Counted from the first letter of the stretch, positions 24,556-34,187 are shown. The stretch: DNA of 64,000 nucleotides from Aquabacterium sp. (GCA_023266355.1 JAHFQM010000005.1:1-64000), one strand, 5' to 3'. Notes: a model not told the origin generated them from the letters alone. Translations and numbers: made by a program.

Positions 24556-27500
24556 TCACTGCGTCAGTTCGCGCCAGGAGGTGCGGCGCATGGTGCCGGT
24601 GGACGTCGGTGCCTTGACGTGGTCACGCACCTCGGTGGAGCCGTCGGCGTTGGTGATGATCTGGCCCGACTTCGAGCGGCCTTCGAACTGCAGGGTGTTG
24701 ATGCCCATGGTGGCCACCGAGCGCTTGTAGCCGGCCAGCTGGGTGCTGGCCTGTTCCAGCACATAGGAGCCGGTGGCGATGTCCAAGTCATAGAGCCACG
24801 AGTAACCCGAGCCGCTGCACACGTCGGTGGCGGGCACGATGCTGGCCACGGTCAGGGTGGTGTAAGCCAGGCTCATGCCCACGGCCACGCGCTCGCCGGC
24901 ATCGGGCAGGTCGATGTACCAGCCGGCCACGGTGCTGCTGCTCCAGTCCACCGCGTTCTTGGTGACGGTGCGGTTGTTGCCGGAGGTGGTCAGGGTCTGG
25001 GCGACCATGCTGCTGCGGATGTTGCTCCAGCCGGTGGAGGTCAGCGGGTCCTTGACGGCGTAGATGGAGCCGGGGGTGGTGGTGTCCATGGCGTCGGTGG
25101 CGCCCAGGTAGCGGCCCGTGCCGACCAGCACCACCGGGTAGTTGTAGCCGCCGTAGCGCACCTCGGCCAGCTCGGGCTTGACCGTGATGGGCTGGGCCGT
25201 GCCGTCCTTGACGAACTGGGCCAGGCGCACGGCGCGGGTGTCGGCGGTGGTGCCGGTGGGGGCGGCCAGGTTGTTGGCGTCGAAGCGCCACAGGTTGCCC
25301 AGCAGGTCGCCGGCGTAGAAGCGCACGGCCTCGTTGTCAGACGGGGTCGAGATCCAGGCGTTGAGCTTGGTGAGGCCGCTGGGGTTGCTCGACGAGCCCA
25401 CCGCCGCGTTGTTCACCAGCGTGGGCACCTTGTGCATGACGGCGCCGGTGTGGGCGTTGAGCACGTACAGGTAGCCGTTGCCGCTGTTGTTGATGCCCGA
25501 GGCGAAGACCACCGCCCAGACCCTGGCGCCAGTGCCGTCCGGCACCTGGGTGATGACGGGGTTGCCGTAGCTCAGGCCCAGGTCGGCATCGGTGAACTCC
25601 CACATCAGGGTCGGGCTGCTCGGCGAGCTGACGTCCAGCGCGTAGTACGACTTGCCTCCCGCGCCCAGGCCACCGACCAGCATGGTCCGCCAGACGTTTT
25701 CGCCCTCCACGACGCGGTGGATGTCGGCCACCACGGGCGTGGCGTTGACGCTGAAGCGGTGCTGGTTGCCATAGTCGGAGTCTCCCAGCATGTAGAGGCT
25801 GGGCATCACCGCGCGGGGAATGTAGGCCCACACCTCGCTGCCGGCCGTGGGGCAGGACGTGGCGCTGTTGCCGGATTTGGCCGAGAAAGCGTGCAGCATG
25901 CCGTCGTTGGCGGCGGCATAGACGATGGGGCAGCGGCTGGCGTTGTTGGTCTGGTAGGTGGTGTAGCCGTTGTTGGTGTACGAGAAAGGCGGTTTGCCCA
26001 CGTACACGGGCGAGGCGTCCACCATGTCACCCAGCACACTGCGGCGGCTGCGGTAGAGCGTGCCTTCGTTGCTGCGGTCACCGCGGATGAAGTTCACCAG
26101 GGCTGCGCCCGAGGCGTTGGTCTGTTGCGTGGAGGTCAGCGCCGAACATTGCGTGGGCCGGGGTGACTGGCTGCAGTAGTTGTTGAAGTAGCCAGTCAGC
26201 AGGCCGCCATCCACGTCGGAGGACAGGTTGGTGTAGGTGAAGTTGCCCAGGCTCTGGCTGGTGGTGCTGCCCGAAGTCGTCTTGCGGGCGTAGTAGATGG
26301 TGCGGCTGCTGTATGCCTGGCCGTCCAGCAGGGTGCTGGCTTTCCAGTTGCTGTTTTCCGTGCCGATGGACACCGTGTCGGTGGCGGTGTTGACCGTGAT
26401 GGTGCGGGCTTCAAGCTCGCCGTTCCAGCTCTGGGTGCGGTAGGACGCGATGAAGACCTGGTCGGTGCCGAGCACGGGGCGCAGCGAGGTGCTGGCCGCC
26501 GAGGCGCCGGCGCCGTCCCGGGCGGTGATGTCGGAGAGCGCCGTGCTCAGGGCCGAGACCAGCGCGTCGGCGCTGCCCGCCGAGAAGTAGCGGCCATGGC
26601 CGTTGACGGCGGCGTGCCAGAGGTCGTCGATCTTGGCCGGGTCGCTGGAGGTGTCCAGCGGCGGGATCGGCCATTTCCTGGCGCCCGACTTGATGTCGTT
26701 GAAGTCGCTGGAGGCGCCGGTGAGGTAGTTGACGTCGTAACGCAGCCGGCCGCTCAGGCCCAGGCCCAGCGTGTACGTCGTCATGTGCTGCTTGCGGTTG
26801 GGGTCGGTGTCCGAGTAGGGCACGCTGTTGACGAGGTCGGTGCGCAGGTCGGTGTTGTAGTAGTACGCGGCCACGTCGGCCAGGGTGTTGGGCGCGGGGC
26901 CGCCGTTGCTGGCGGATTCCACCGTGGTCGCATTGGGTTGCGAGGACTTGCAACTGACGGTGGCGCCAGAGGGGTCCTGCAGGGTCACCCAGTTGGTGTA
27001 GGTGGTGCCTGTCGGCGTGACCGTCATCACCTGCTGTTCGGTGTATGGCGTGTAGTTGCGCTTGCCGTTGGAGCAGCCGGTGGTGTTGCCCGCCCGGTAA
27101 CTGGTGCGCACGTAGGTGGCGGTGTAGTTGGTGCTGTCGTCGTACTGCGGGCGCGGCGTCGCGTTGATGTCGGCGTCTTGGTTGCCCACGGCGGTGCTGC
27201 CATCCAGCTGCGTGGGCAGGGTGGATTCGTTCCAGTAGCCGTCGGTGGTCAGGATGCTGTAGTTGCGCTGGCAGGCGTTCTGGATGGGGTCGGTCTGGCC
27301 GGTGAACTTGTTGCCGTAGTAGCGACCCACCTTGGCCAGGGCACGGCGCAGGGGCGTGGAGCCCCCCACGGGGGCGCCGTACAGGTTGCTGAAGAACAGC
27401 GTTTTCTGGTCGGCACCGAAGTCGGCGATGTTGGCAAAGCTGCCCAGGTTGGGCGTGGTGTCGGTGTTGTAGTTGCTGTTCTTGTTGATGGTGGTGAAGC

Positions 27501-28530
27501 CCACGCGGTAGCGGTTGTCCAGCGCGAACATGGCGCGGCCCGCGGCCGAGCGCATCATCAGGATGCGGGTGCGGTAGTAGGCGTACCAGTTGGCGTAGCG
27601 CTGCTGGTCGGCCGCCGACAGGCTGCTGATGAGCACCTGGCTGAATTTGCTGCTGCCGGCCCCTGAGCCGATGTTGCTCAGACACTCGTTGACGAAGGTG
27701 CTGCCGGTGTCGAAGTTGCCGGCGCTGTCGTAGGCCCAGGACTGGGGCGTCTGCGTGCCCGTGTAGTTGTAGTAGTAGTGCGTGGCCGGGTTGTTGCCGG
27801 TGGCCGAGAGGTTGGTGGTGCGCAGCTTGCCCAGCACCCAGTTCGACACGGTGCCCTTGCGCACGCTGGAGAAGGTGAAGGTGATCGTGTACTTGTAGGT
27901 GTAGGGGAAGGTGAACAAGGAGACCAGGTCTTTGTCCACCACCTTGCCCACCATCCAGTGGGTGTCGTCGCCGCTTTCATGAACGGCGACCAGGTCATTG
28001 ACCGCCAGCGAGACGCCATTGGTCGTGATGGTGTCCGTCAGCACGACGGGCGTGGTGGCGTCCGGGTCGGGCGTGTCGGTGTTGAGTGACTTGGTGACGC
28101 TGGCAGACGACGACAGCGTCGGCTGGAAACCATCGGACCAGGCCGCGGTCAGTGGCTGGTTGGGGTAGTTGCGGCCGTCGGCCGTCTTGGGCAAGGCGTA
28201 GGGGGAGGTCGCCGCCGAGGGGTTGAACGCTGCGCCATTGCACTGCGACGACCACACGCTGTAGGCGCCGCGGTCACCGGTGTCATCGGGCAGGTAGTCG
28301 CTGGCCATCGAGCCCGAGTTGTCCAGGATGAACATCAGGTTGGGCTTGACCGACACGGTGGCGTTGATCAGCGGCGAGTTGCTGATGTCGGTGCTGGCGG
28401 CCCAGCTCAGCTGACCCGGGGCGAAGCCGCCCAGCAACAGGGACGCGGCCATGGCGACACGCAGGGCACGCGAGGGCGGCAGATCGGATGCCGTGGCGGG
28501 CCGTGCTTGGGGGGAAAGGGGATGGGTCAT
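24556..28530 (-). CDS. pilY1: Type IV pilus tip adhesin / assembly factor PilY1 (PilC family)
   Basis: 1324 residues with a signal peptide (cleavage near SWAAS), then a von Willebrand A-like region with MIDAS motif D70xS72xS74 (DNSGSM). The C-terminal ~600 residues match the PilC/PilY1 beta-propeller (GDMVDASPVYVGKPP, YAAANDGMLHAFSAK, AGGKSYYALDVS, FYAGDLLGNLWRFD, VGTGRYLG). PilY1 supports pilus extension, primes assembly with minor pilins and can bind surfaces. The ATG at 28530 has GGAGG 6 nt upstream. It follows pilX after 13 nt. Confidence 0.93.
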   Translation of the reverse strand: MTHPLSPQARPATASDLPPSRALRVAMAASLLLGGFAPGQLSWAASTDISNSPLINATVSVKPNLMFILDNSGSMASDYLPDDTGDRGAYSVWSSQCNGAAFNPSAATSPYALPKTADGRNYPNQPLTAAWSDGFQPTLSSSASVTKSLNTDTPDPDATTPVVLTDTITTNGVSLAVNDLVAVHESGDDTHWMVGKVVDKDLVSLFTFPYTYKYTITFTFSSVRKGTVSNWVLGKLRTTNLSATGNNPATHYYYNYTGTQTPQSWAYDSAGNFDTGSTFVNECLSNIGSGAGSSKFSQVLISSLSAADQQRYANWYAYYRTRILMMRSAAGRAMFALDNRYRVGFTTINKNSNYNTDTTPNLGSFANIADFGADQKTLFFSNLYGAPVGGSTPLRRALAKVGRYYGNKFTGQTDPIQNACQRNYSILTTDGYWNESTLPTQLDGSTAVGNQDADINATPRPQYDDSTNYTATYVRTSYRAGNTTGCSNGKRNYTPYTEQQVMTVTPTGTTYTNWVTLQDPSGATVSCKSSQPNATTVESASNGGPAPNTLADVAAYYYNTDLRTDLVNSVPYSDTDPNRKQHMTTYTLGLGLSGRLRYDVNYLTGASSDFNDIKSGARKWPIPPLDTSSDPAKIDDLWHAAVNGHGRYFSAGSADALVSALSTALSDITARDGAGASAASTSLRPVLGTDQVFIASYRTQSWNGELEARTITVNTATDTVSIGTENSNWKASTLLDGQAYSSRTIYYARKTTSGSTTSQSLGNFTYTNLSSDVDGGLLTGYFNNYCSQSPRPTQCSALTSTQQTNASGAALVNFIRGDRSNEGTLYRSRRSVLGDMVDASPVYVGKPPFSYTNNGYTTYQTNNASRCPIVYAAANDGMLHAFSAKSGNSATSCPTAGSEVWAYIPRAVMPSLYMLGDSDYGNQHRFSVNATPVVADIHRVVEGENVWRTMLVGGLGAGGKSYYALDVSSPSSPTLMWEFTDADLGLSYGNPVITQVPDGTGARVWAVVFASGINNSGNGYLYVLNAHTGAVMHKVPTLVNNAAVGSSSNPSGLTKLNAWISTPSDNEAVRFYAGDLLGNLWRFDANNLAAPTGTTADTRAVRLAQFVKDGTAQPITVKPELAEVRYGGYNYPVVLVGTGRYLGATDAMDTTTPGSIYAVKDPLTSTGWSNIRSSMVAQTLTTSGNNRTVTKNAVDWSSSTVAGWYIDLPDAGERVAVGMSLAYTTLTVASIVPATDVCSGSGYSWLYDLDIATGSYVLEQASTQLAGYKRSVATMGINTLQFEGRSKSGQIITNADGSTEVRDHVKAPTSTGTMRRTSWRELTQ

Positions 28531-28543
28531 GTCGCCTCCGACA

Positions 28544-29182
28544 TCAGAACTGAACGATGGTCTCGGTGATGGACGACGTGCTGCGCGCACCCACGGCCTG
28601 CACCACGATGCGGTAGTACGTGCCTTGGGCCGTGCCCGTCAGCGGTGCGGGTTTGCTGTAGTCCAGGCTGCCCTTGTCGTTGGCCACGCCGGCGCCCGAG
28701 TTGGCCGGTGCCGCGCAGGAGTTGCCCGTGGCGGTGGGGGCGCCCGTGGCCGAGCACAAACGGAAGATGGCGTAGCGCAGCGTCACCGGCTCGGTCGCGC
28801 TGGCCGTGGCCACCGTGCGTGCCGCCAGGGTGCATTGGCCCGTCACGGTGCCGCTGGCGTAGGCGCAGGTGTCGCCGTTCCAGTCCACCAGCACGCGGCC
28901 GGCATGGCTGCTGAGCTGGCCGGTGGCGTCCAGGTTGTCGGTGGCCGAGGCGTAGTAGCCGACGGCCGTGTTGTTGGCGTCCAGCGTGGTCGCGTTGGCG
29001 GCCAGCCACTCGATGGCGGTTTGCGTGGCGCGCTCGGTCGAGGCCACGGTCTCCTGCTTGAAGCCGAGGTTGCCCAGCACCGTGGTGCCGCTGTCCACCG
29101 AGCGCACCAGGGCGACGGCGCCCAGCGACAGGGCCAGCAAGGCCAGCAGGGCGAAGATGAGGGACAGGCCGCGCTGCTTCAT
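28544..29182 (-). CDS. pilX: Type IV pilus minor pilin PilX
   Basis: 212 residues starting MKQRGLSLIFALLALLALSLG, a type III signal with processing after G5. The residue at mature position 5 is Phe, not Glu, as is common in PilX/GspK-type tip pilins that do not need Glu5. The hydrophobic helix carries the usual RS..D..TT..LGF continuation. The start overlaps the pilW stop (ATGA). Cys residues in the C-terminal half may pair. Role: with PilV, PilW and PilY1, part of the tip-initiation complex. Confidence 0.88.
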   Translation of the reverse strand: MKQRGLSLIFALLALLALSLGAVALVRSVDSGTTVLGNLGFKQETVASTERATQTAIEWLAANATTLDANNTAVGYYASATDNLDATGQLSSHAGRVLVDWNGDTCAYASGTVTGQCTLAARTVATASATEPVTLRYAIFRLCSATGAPTATGNSCAAPANSGAGVANDKGSLDYSKPAPLTGTAQGTYYRIVVQAVGARSTSSITETIVQF

Positions 29183-30306
29183 ACGGCACTCCACACCACG
29201 TTGCGCAGCGGCACGACGGTGTCATAGACCTTGTAGCGGTAGTGCTGCCACTCGGTGTCGGTCGTGTTGGGTTTGGGGATGGTCAGCGTCAGGCACTGGC
29301 GCGAGCTGCCTGTGCTGCAGGCGGCGGTGCCCGACACGGTGGTGGCGGTGCCCACGTCCCACACCGGGTCGGCGATGGTGACCTCGACCTTTTCGCGGAT
29401 CTCGCTGCGCGCCACCACGGCGATGCGCACGCTCAGCACGCGCGACCAGTCGTCTGCGGTGGTCGGGGTGGTGGTGTCGAACTGATCGACCACGCCGTCT
29501 TTTGGGGTGCTGGTGTCCTTGCCGTACATCACGCGCATGGCCACGATGCCCGAGGCCAGCACCTGGAAATCGGCGGGCCAGGTGCCATTGGCCTGCAGCT
29601 CGCGCATGACCAGGTTCTCGCTGGTGACGGTGTACTCGCGCAGCACGATGCTGCCCAGGTTGACGAGGTAGCTGGTGTCGGCGGGGTAACCGGTGGTGGG
29701 CATCAGCGTGGCCGAGGACGCCGGGTTCCAGCCCGCGGTCACGGTGACGTTGGGCACCACGGTGCTGGACAGCACGTTGGTGCCCGAGCCTGCCACCTGG
29801 AACACCGTGCACCAGTTGGTGCTGCTCCAGGTGCCCGGGATGGCCATCATCGTGTCGCCATTGCTCACGCCGGTGCTGGATGTCACGGTGAAGCTGGTGT
29901 CGACCGCGGCGTGGTTGGCCTTGACGACCATGGGCACCGAGAAGCTGTTGCGGCCGCTGCTGAAGGTGCGCAGCGTGGGCACGCCATTGGCATCGACCGT
30001 GATGGTGACGGGCGCCAGCGTCAGGGCCAGGGTGGCGGCGCTGCCGTACTTGGCCTGGATGGGGCAGCCCAGCGCGGCGCTGTGGCTGATGATGCCGTAG
30101 CCTGCGCCCTGAACGTCTCGGCTGACGGTGTAGAGGCCGATGGAGCCGTTGACCTGGGCATCCGAGCCCGAGCTGGTCGTGCGGCGCTGGCCTTCGGCAT
30201 TGACCACCACCTGCGCGATGATGACCGTTGTGATCAGGGCCAGGGCCATGCCGACCATCAACTCCACCAGGGTGAAGCCGTGGGCAGGGGTGTGTGGGGT
30301 GCGCAT
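29179..30306 (-). CDS. pilW: Type IV pilus minor pilin PilW
   Basis: 375 residues with a prepilin signal, HG10|FTLVELMVGMALAL, and Glu5 at E15. PilW-family motifs AEGQRRTTSSGSDAQVNGSIGLYTVSRDVQGAGYG follow the N-terminal helix. The large globular part is Thr/Ser/Val rich. It lies between pilV (9-nt gap) and pilX (4-nt overlap), the order seen in Pseudomonas-type minor-pilin operons. Confidence 0.9.
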   Translation of the reverse strand: MRTPHTPAHGFTLVELMVGMALALITTVIIAQVVVNAEGQRRTTSSGSDAQVNGSIGLYTVSRDVQGAGYGIISHSAALGCPIQAKYGSAATLALTLAPVTITVDANGVPTLRTFSSGRNSFSVPMVVKANHAAVDTSFTVTSSTGVSNGDTMMAIPGTWSSTNWCTVFQVAGSGTNVLSSTVVPNVTVTAGWNPASSATLMPTTGYPADTSYLVNLGSIVLREYTVTSENLVMRELQANGTWPADFQVLASGIVAMRVMYGKDTSTPKDGVVDQFDTTTPTTADDWSRVLSVRIAVVARSEIREKVEVTIADPVWDVGTATTVSGTAACSTGSSRQCLTLTIPKPNTTDTEWQHYRYKVYDTVVPLRNVVWSAV

Positions 30307-30315
30307 CTGGGGACC

Positions 30316-30732
30316 TCAGCTGGCGGCGCTCAGCCGCGTGCGGGTGGTGTAGCTGTGCTGGTCGTCGCTGCCGTGCTGCCAGGTCACGGTGATCGTGACC
30401 ATCTGCGTGGTGGCGTCGATGACGATGCTGCCGTTGCCGTTGGGCAGCGTGTTGCTGACCTTGCTCTGCCAGTCGCTGCAGCGGGTGTTGGAGGTGCAGG
30501 CCGTGCCGTTGTAGTTGGCCACGTGGCTGAGGTCGCCCCACATCGTCCCGACCACCTCGTTGGCCAGGTAGCTGGCGTCGGCGCGGTACTTGGCATCGGA
30601 CTGGGCGGCCGTCATGCGCGCCTGCAGGCCCACCAGGGCCAGCACGCCGATGCTGAAGATGAGGATGGAGACCAGCACCTCGATGAGCATCATGCCGCGC
30701 TGGCTGGGCATGCGGGGGGGGCGTTTGTTCAT
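30316..30732 (-). CDS. pilV: Type IV pilus modification / minor pilin PilV
   Basis: 138 residues beginning MNKRPPRMPSQRG13|MMLIEVLVSILIFSIGVLALVG: a prepilin signal with a Gly processing site, Met1 of the mature protein and Glu5 (E18). Two Cys (TACTSNTRC) sit in the C-terminal half. Family resemblance to PilV comes from the IEVLVSILIFSIGVLALVGLQ helix. It follows fimT by 8 nt. Confidence 0.88.
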   Translation of the reverse strand: MNKRPPRMPSQRGMMLIEVLVSILIFSIGVLALVGLQARMTAAQSDAKYRADASYLANEVVGTMWGDLSHVANYNGTACTSNTRCSDWQSKVSNTLPNGNGSIVIDATTQMVTITVTWQHGSDDQHSYTTRTRLSAAS

Positions 30733-30740
30733 GGCGAACC

Positions 30741-31373
30741 TCACAGGCAGCGACGCGGGTCGCTGGAGCTGGTGATCAGCGGGTCGCAGGAGCGCACCAT
30801 GCCGGCCGGGGTGATGTCCACGCGCAGGGGGCGGTCGTCGGTCTGGGCCGAGGCGTAGCTCACCACGATGCGCGTCAGGTTGCCCGAGCGGCGGCCCAGG
30901 GCATCGAAGGTCACGCTGCTGGCGGCGGTGCTGCCATCGGCGGCCAACCCGCTGACCGACACGCCCGTGCTGCCTTCTGCGCCCAAGCGCTTGACCACGA
31001 TCAACGGGTTGGTGGCGTCGGTGCTGGCGTTGGTGGGCGCGGCCGCGCAGGCGCTGCCCGGGTCGCGCACGCTGACCACCCACGAGGTGCCCGTGTCCGA
31101 GACCGTGCAGCTGTTGTTCAGCGCCGTGGCCGTGCCATTGCCGACCATGTAGAAGGTGATGGGGCGGTTGCGGCGCACGGCCTCGTTGCGGGCTTGCTGC
31201 AAACCCGTCTGCAGGGATTCGGCCTGGTTGCGCAGCTTGGCGTTGCGAACCCAGGCGCTCATGCTGGGCACGGCGGTGGCGAGCAACATGCCCAGCACCA
31301 CCAGGGTGACGGCGATCTCGATGATCGAAAAGCCGCCTTGGGTCGGGCGGAAGGGGCGTGGTGTGTGCGTCAT
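30741..31373 (-). CDS. fimT: GspH/FimT family pseudopilin
   Basis: 210 residues. Prepilin signal GG14|FSIIEIAVTLVVLGMLLATAVPSM with Glu5 (E19), followed by the FimT/GspH pattern of an AESLQTGLQQARNEAVRRN helix and a beta-rich C-terminal domain ending in a Cys-containing RCL. FimT-type minor pilins contribute to pilus tip function and, in some species, DNA uptake. The start at ATG 31373 keeps the signal short; an in-frame upstream extension overlaps pilE and lacks support. Confidence 0.85.
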   Translation of the reverse strand: MTHTPRPFRPTQGGFSIIEIAVTLVVLGMLLATAVPSMSAWVRNAKLRNQAESLQTGLQQARNEAVRRNRPITFYMVGNGTATALNNSCTVSDTGTSWVVSVRDPGSACAAAPTNASTDATNPLIVVKRLGAEGSTGVSVSGLAADGSTAASSVTFDALGRRSGNLTRIVVSYASAQTDDRPLRVDITPAGMVRSCDPLITSSSDPRRCL

Positions 31374-31390
31374 GGCGGTGTCCTCGCGGC

Positions 31391-31870
31391 TCAGGAGCAG
31401 TCCGAGGCCGACTTGATGGCCCAGCACGCCGCGGTGGCGGTGCTGCCGGCGAACTGGGTGGTGCCCTTGGCACCGCTGTCGCCGAGGGTGTAGGCGTAGC
31501 CGTTGACCGTGCTGCTGCTCTTGCCCGTGGCCGTGATCGTGTAGTTCTGGCCGCTGTTGCTGGTGGTGCAGCTGTAGTCGAAGTACTTGCTGTCGGCGAT
31601 CACCAGGGCGTTGGCGGCGGCGTTGCCGCAGGTGGTGGCGGCGGTCGGGCCGTAGGCGCGGTTGTCCTGGTAGAACTGTTCCAGGCGCACGCGCTGGCTG
31701 GCCAGGTTGGTGAAGGCCTCCTGCATGGCGCCGCGGCGGATGTACTGCGTGTAGGCGGGCACGGCGACCGAGGCCAGGATGGCCACGATGGCCACCACGA
31801 TCATCACTTCGATGAGGGTGAAGCCGCGCGAAAAACCGCCCGCGGTCGGTGTGGATGTGTGTGCCTGCAT
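31391..31870 (-). CDS. pilE: Type IV pilin / minor pilin PilE
   Basis: 159 residues. Prepilin signal ending RG16|FTLIEVMIVVAIVAILASVAVPAYTQYI with Glu5 (E21), then a PilE-type body (RGAMQEAFTNLASQRVRLEQFYQDNRAYG) and a C-terminal disulfide candidate (CWAIKSASDC). AAGGGGT lies 7-13 nt before the ATG at 31870. It is the first gene of the minus-strand operon. In Pseudomonas-type clusters pilE is the last gene, so the order here is different. No pil promoter is evident. Confidence 0.88.
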   Translation of the reverse strand: MQAHTSTPTAGGFSRGFTLIEVMIVVAIVAILASVAVPAYTQYIRRGAMQEAFTNLASQRVRLEQFYQDNRAYGPTAATTCGNAAANALVIADSKYFDYSCTTSNSGQNYTITATGKSSSTVNGYAYTLGDSGAKGTTQFAGSTATAACWAIKSASDCS

Positions 31871-32072
31871 GCCAGAAACCCCTTGCTGTGGATCCATGAT
31901 GTCCACATCGGGAAATTCTGGGTTCGCGTTGAGCGGGGCGAAGGCCGGATCAGCGTGACAAAACCCACGCACTCGCGCCAGCTTGCGTTTCGTTACAGCG
32001 CGTGGCGCCACCGCCCGTCGCCGGGCCCCACCGTTCGTCTGTCAGGGCTGACCGTTGGGCGCGAGGGGCGGA

Positions 32073-33032
32073 TCAGGCCGCCGCGCCGTCGTTCCCGGTG
32101 GCCACTGGGCGGGCCGGGTCGGCGCACCACTCGCTCCAGGAGCCGGCGTACAGCCGGGTGGGGGCGAAACCGGCGTGGGCCATGGCCAGCAGGTTGTGGC
32201 AGGCGGTCACGCCGGAGCCGCACTGGTGCACGAGGGTGTCCGTGTTGGCGCCGGCTCCGGCCATCAGGGCCGTGAATTCTTCACGCAGCACCTCGGCCGG
32301 CTTGAAGCGGCCCTCTTGCAGGTTGCGCTGGAAGAAGCGGTTGTGCGCCCCGGGGATGTGGCCGCCCACCGGGTCCAGGGTTTCGTTCTCGCCGCGGAAG
32401 CGGTCGGGGGCGCGGGCGTCGAGCAGGTGCCATCGGCTCGGTGTGCCCTGCGTGCTGGACGGTGCCTGCACCGATGCCAGGACCTCGTCGGCCATGACGC
32501 GCCAGCCGCTGCGCACCTGCGGCGTGAAGGTGCTGGGCATGCGCGTGGCCACGGGGGTGTCGCTGCTGCTGTTGCTGAGGCCACCGTCAGGCTGCAGGGC
32601 CAGCCAGGCCGGCCAGCCGCCATCGAGCACCTGCACGCGCTCGTGGCCCAGCCAGCGCAGCAGCCACCAGGCGCGGGCGGCGAACATGCCGCCGGCGTCG
32701 TCGTAGGCCACCACGCGGGTGTCGGAGCGCAGGCCCCAGTGGCCCAGGGTGCGGGCCAGGGCCTCGGGCGAGGGCAGGGGGTGGCGGCCGGTGAAGGCGG
32801 GCGTGTCCTGGCCGACCTTCGGCCCGGAGAGGTCGCGGTCGAGGTGGGCGTAGAGCGCTCCGGGGATGTGGCCCGCGCGCCAGGCTGCTTCGCCCGCGCC
32901 GGCGTCGGCCAGGTTGAAGCGGCAGTCCAGCAGGAGCAGGTCTTCGGCGGGGGAGGCCGCCAGCCGTGTCCGCAGCTCGGCCGCGTCGGTCAACGGGGGC
33001 AGGGCAGGCGAGGGGGCTGCGGCGAGGCTCAT
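32073..33032 (-). CDS. Sulfurtransferase, tandem rhodanese (3-mercaptopyruvate/thiosulfate type)
   Basis: 319 residues with two rhodanese domains. The N-terminal domain is inactive in form (DCRFNLAD, then GHIPGA). The C-terminal domain carries the catalytic C271 in CGSGVTAC, after a second GHIPGAHN. The CGSGVTA loop is of the kind seen in mercaptopyruvate sulfurtransferases. It transfers sulfur from a donor to cyanide or thiols. It is co-oriented with the thioredoxin-like gene upstream (36-nt gap). Confidence 0.9.
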   Translation of the reverse strand: MSLAAAPSPALPPLTDAAELRTRLAASPAEDLLLLDCRFNLADAGAGEAAWRAGHIPGALYAHLDRDLSGPKVGQDTPAFTGRHPLPSPEALARTLGHWGLRSDTRVVAYDDAGGMFAARAWWLLRWLGHERVQVLDGGWPAWLALQPDGGLSNSSSDTPVATRMPSTFTPQVRSGWRVMADEVLASVQAPSSTQGTPSRWHLLDARAPDRFRGENETLDPVGGHIPGAHNRFFQRNLQEGRFKPAEVLREEFTALMAGAGANTDTLVHQCGSGVTACHNLLAMAHAGFAPTRLYAGSWSEWCADPARPVATGNDGAAA

Positions 33033-33068
33033 GGTGTCGGCGTTCCGTGCGGAGGTGTCGGCGGTGGC

Positions 33069-34091
33069 TCAGAACAGCGCCATGCTGAGCTTGCGGCGGT
33101 AGGCGTCGATGACGGGGTCGGCCCCGGCCACCTCGACCTTGCCGGCGATTTCCAGCTTGGGCTTGCCATCGGGGGCTGCGCTGGGGTGGGCTCCCGGGTG
33201 AGCGCCTGGTCCGCCGGCCTTGCCCGGCGCAGGTGCGGCGGGCTTGGGCTGAGGTTTGGTCATCGTCTCCAGGATGGCGACGTAGAGCTTGCGCGCAGCC
33301 TCGTCGTTCCAGGCCTTGTCGCGCATGATGATTTCCAGCAGTTCGTCCATGGCCTCGGTCTGGCGGCCCAGGGCGAGGTGCAGCGAGGCCAGCTCCAGGC
33401 GGGCGGCGAAGTCGCGCTTGTTGGCGGCAATGGCTTCTTGCAGCGTGCTCAGCGGGCGGCCGTTGGCGCGCACACCGACGACGGCGTCCAGCACCCGCAC
33501 GAAGGCGGCGGGGCGGGCTTCCACCAGCAGGCCGGTGGCGCGCGGGCGCAGGGGCTCGGCCACCAGCTGGGCGTGCTGCAAGGCGTTGTCCGAGCCCTCG
33601 GCCAGCATCAGCGCGATCAGGTCGAAGCGGGCTTCGTCGTTGTTCGGGTCTTTTTCCAGGGCGTCGAGCAGCAGGTCCACGGCGCCGCCGGTCTGGCCTT
33701 CTTCGGCCAGGGCCTCGGCCTGCGCCACCTCGGCCTCGGCCGCCACTTCGCCCTCGGTGGGCACGTGCTTGGCCAGGAAGCCGCGGATCTGCTCGGCCGG
33801 CAAGGCGCCGACGAAGCCGTCCACCGGCTGGCCGCCCACGAACATCACGCAAAACGGGATGGAGCGCACCCCGAACATCTCCGAGAGCTGGCCGGCGATT
33901 TCCTGCTGCTCATCGGCATTGAGCTTGGCCAGCGTGAAGCGGCCTTGGTACTCGGCTTCCAGGCCCTCCAGCACGGGGCCCAGCTGCTTGCAGGGGCCGC
34001 ACCAGGGCGCCCAGATGTCCAGCAGGATCGGCACCTGCTGCGAGGCGGCCAGCAGGTCGGATTCGAAGTTCTCGAGGGTGATGTCGATCAT
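33069..34091 (-). CDS. Thioredoxin-TPR protein (YbbN/CnoX-like)
   Basis: 340 residues: an N-terminal thioredoxin domain with an intact WC31GPC34 active site, followed by a helical TPR-like region at about 115-285 (QAEALAEEGQTGGAVDLLLDALEKDPNNDEARFDL and further repeats). This is the architecture of YbbN/CnoX, a holdase linked to GroEL. E. coli CnoX has lost the CxxC redox pair, while this one keeps it. The last ~55 residues form an unusual Pro/Ala/Gly/His-rich linker ending in a helical ADPVIDAYRRKLSMALF. It diverges from purE. Confidence 0.87.
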   Translation of the reverse strand: MIDITLENFESDLLAASQQVPILLDIWAPWCGPCKQLGPVLEGLEAEYQGRFTLAKLNADEQQEIAGQLSEMFGVRSIPFCVMFVGGQPVDGFVGALPAEQIRGFLAKHVPTEGEVAAEAEVAQAEALAEEGQTGGAVDLLLDALEKDPNNDEARFDLIALMLAEGSDNALQHAQLVAEPLRPRATGLLVEARPAAFVRVLDAVVGVRANGRPLSTLQEAIAANKRDFAARLELASLHLALGRQTEAMDELLEIIMRDKAWNDEAARKLYVAILETMTKPQPKPAAPAPGKAGGPGAHPGAHPSAAPDGKPKLEIAGKVEVAGADPVIDAYRRKLSMALF

Positions 34092-34187
34092 GGTCAGCAG
34101 AGGTGAGGGCGACAGGTGTGGCGGCTTGCACAGCGCAGAACGTGGGCAGCGCCTAAAATCCAGGGTTTGACGAGACAGGAGCCCGCG

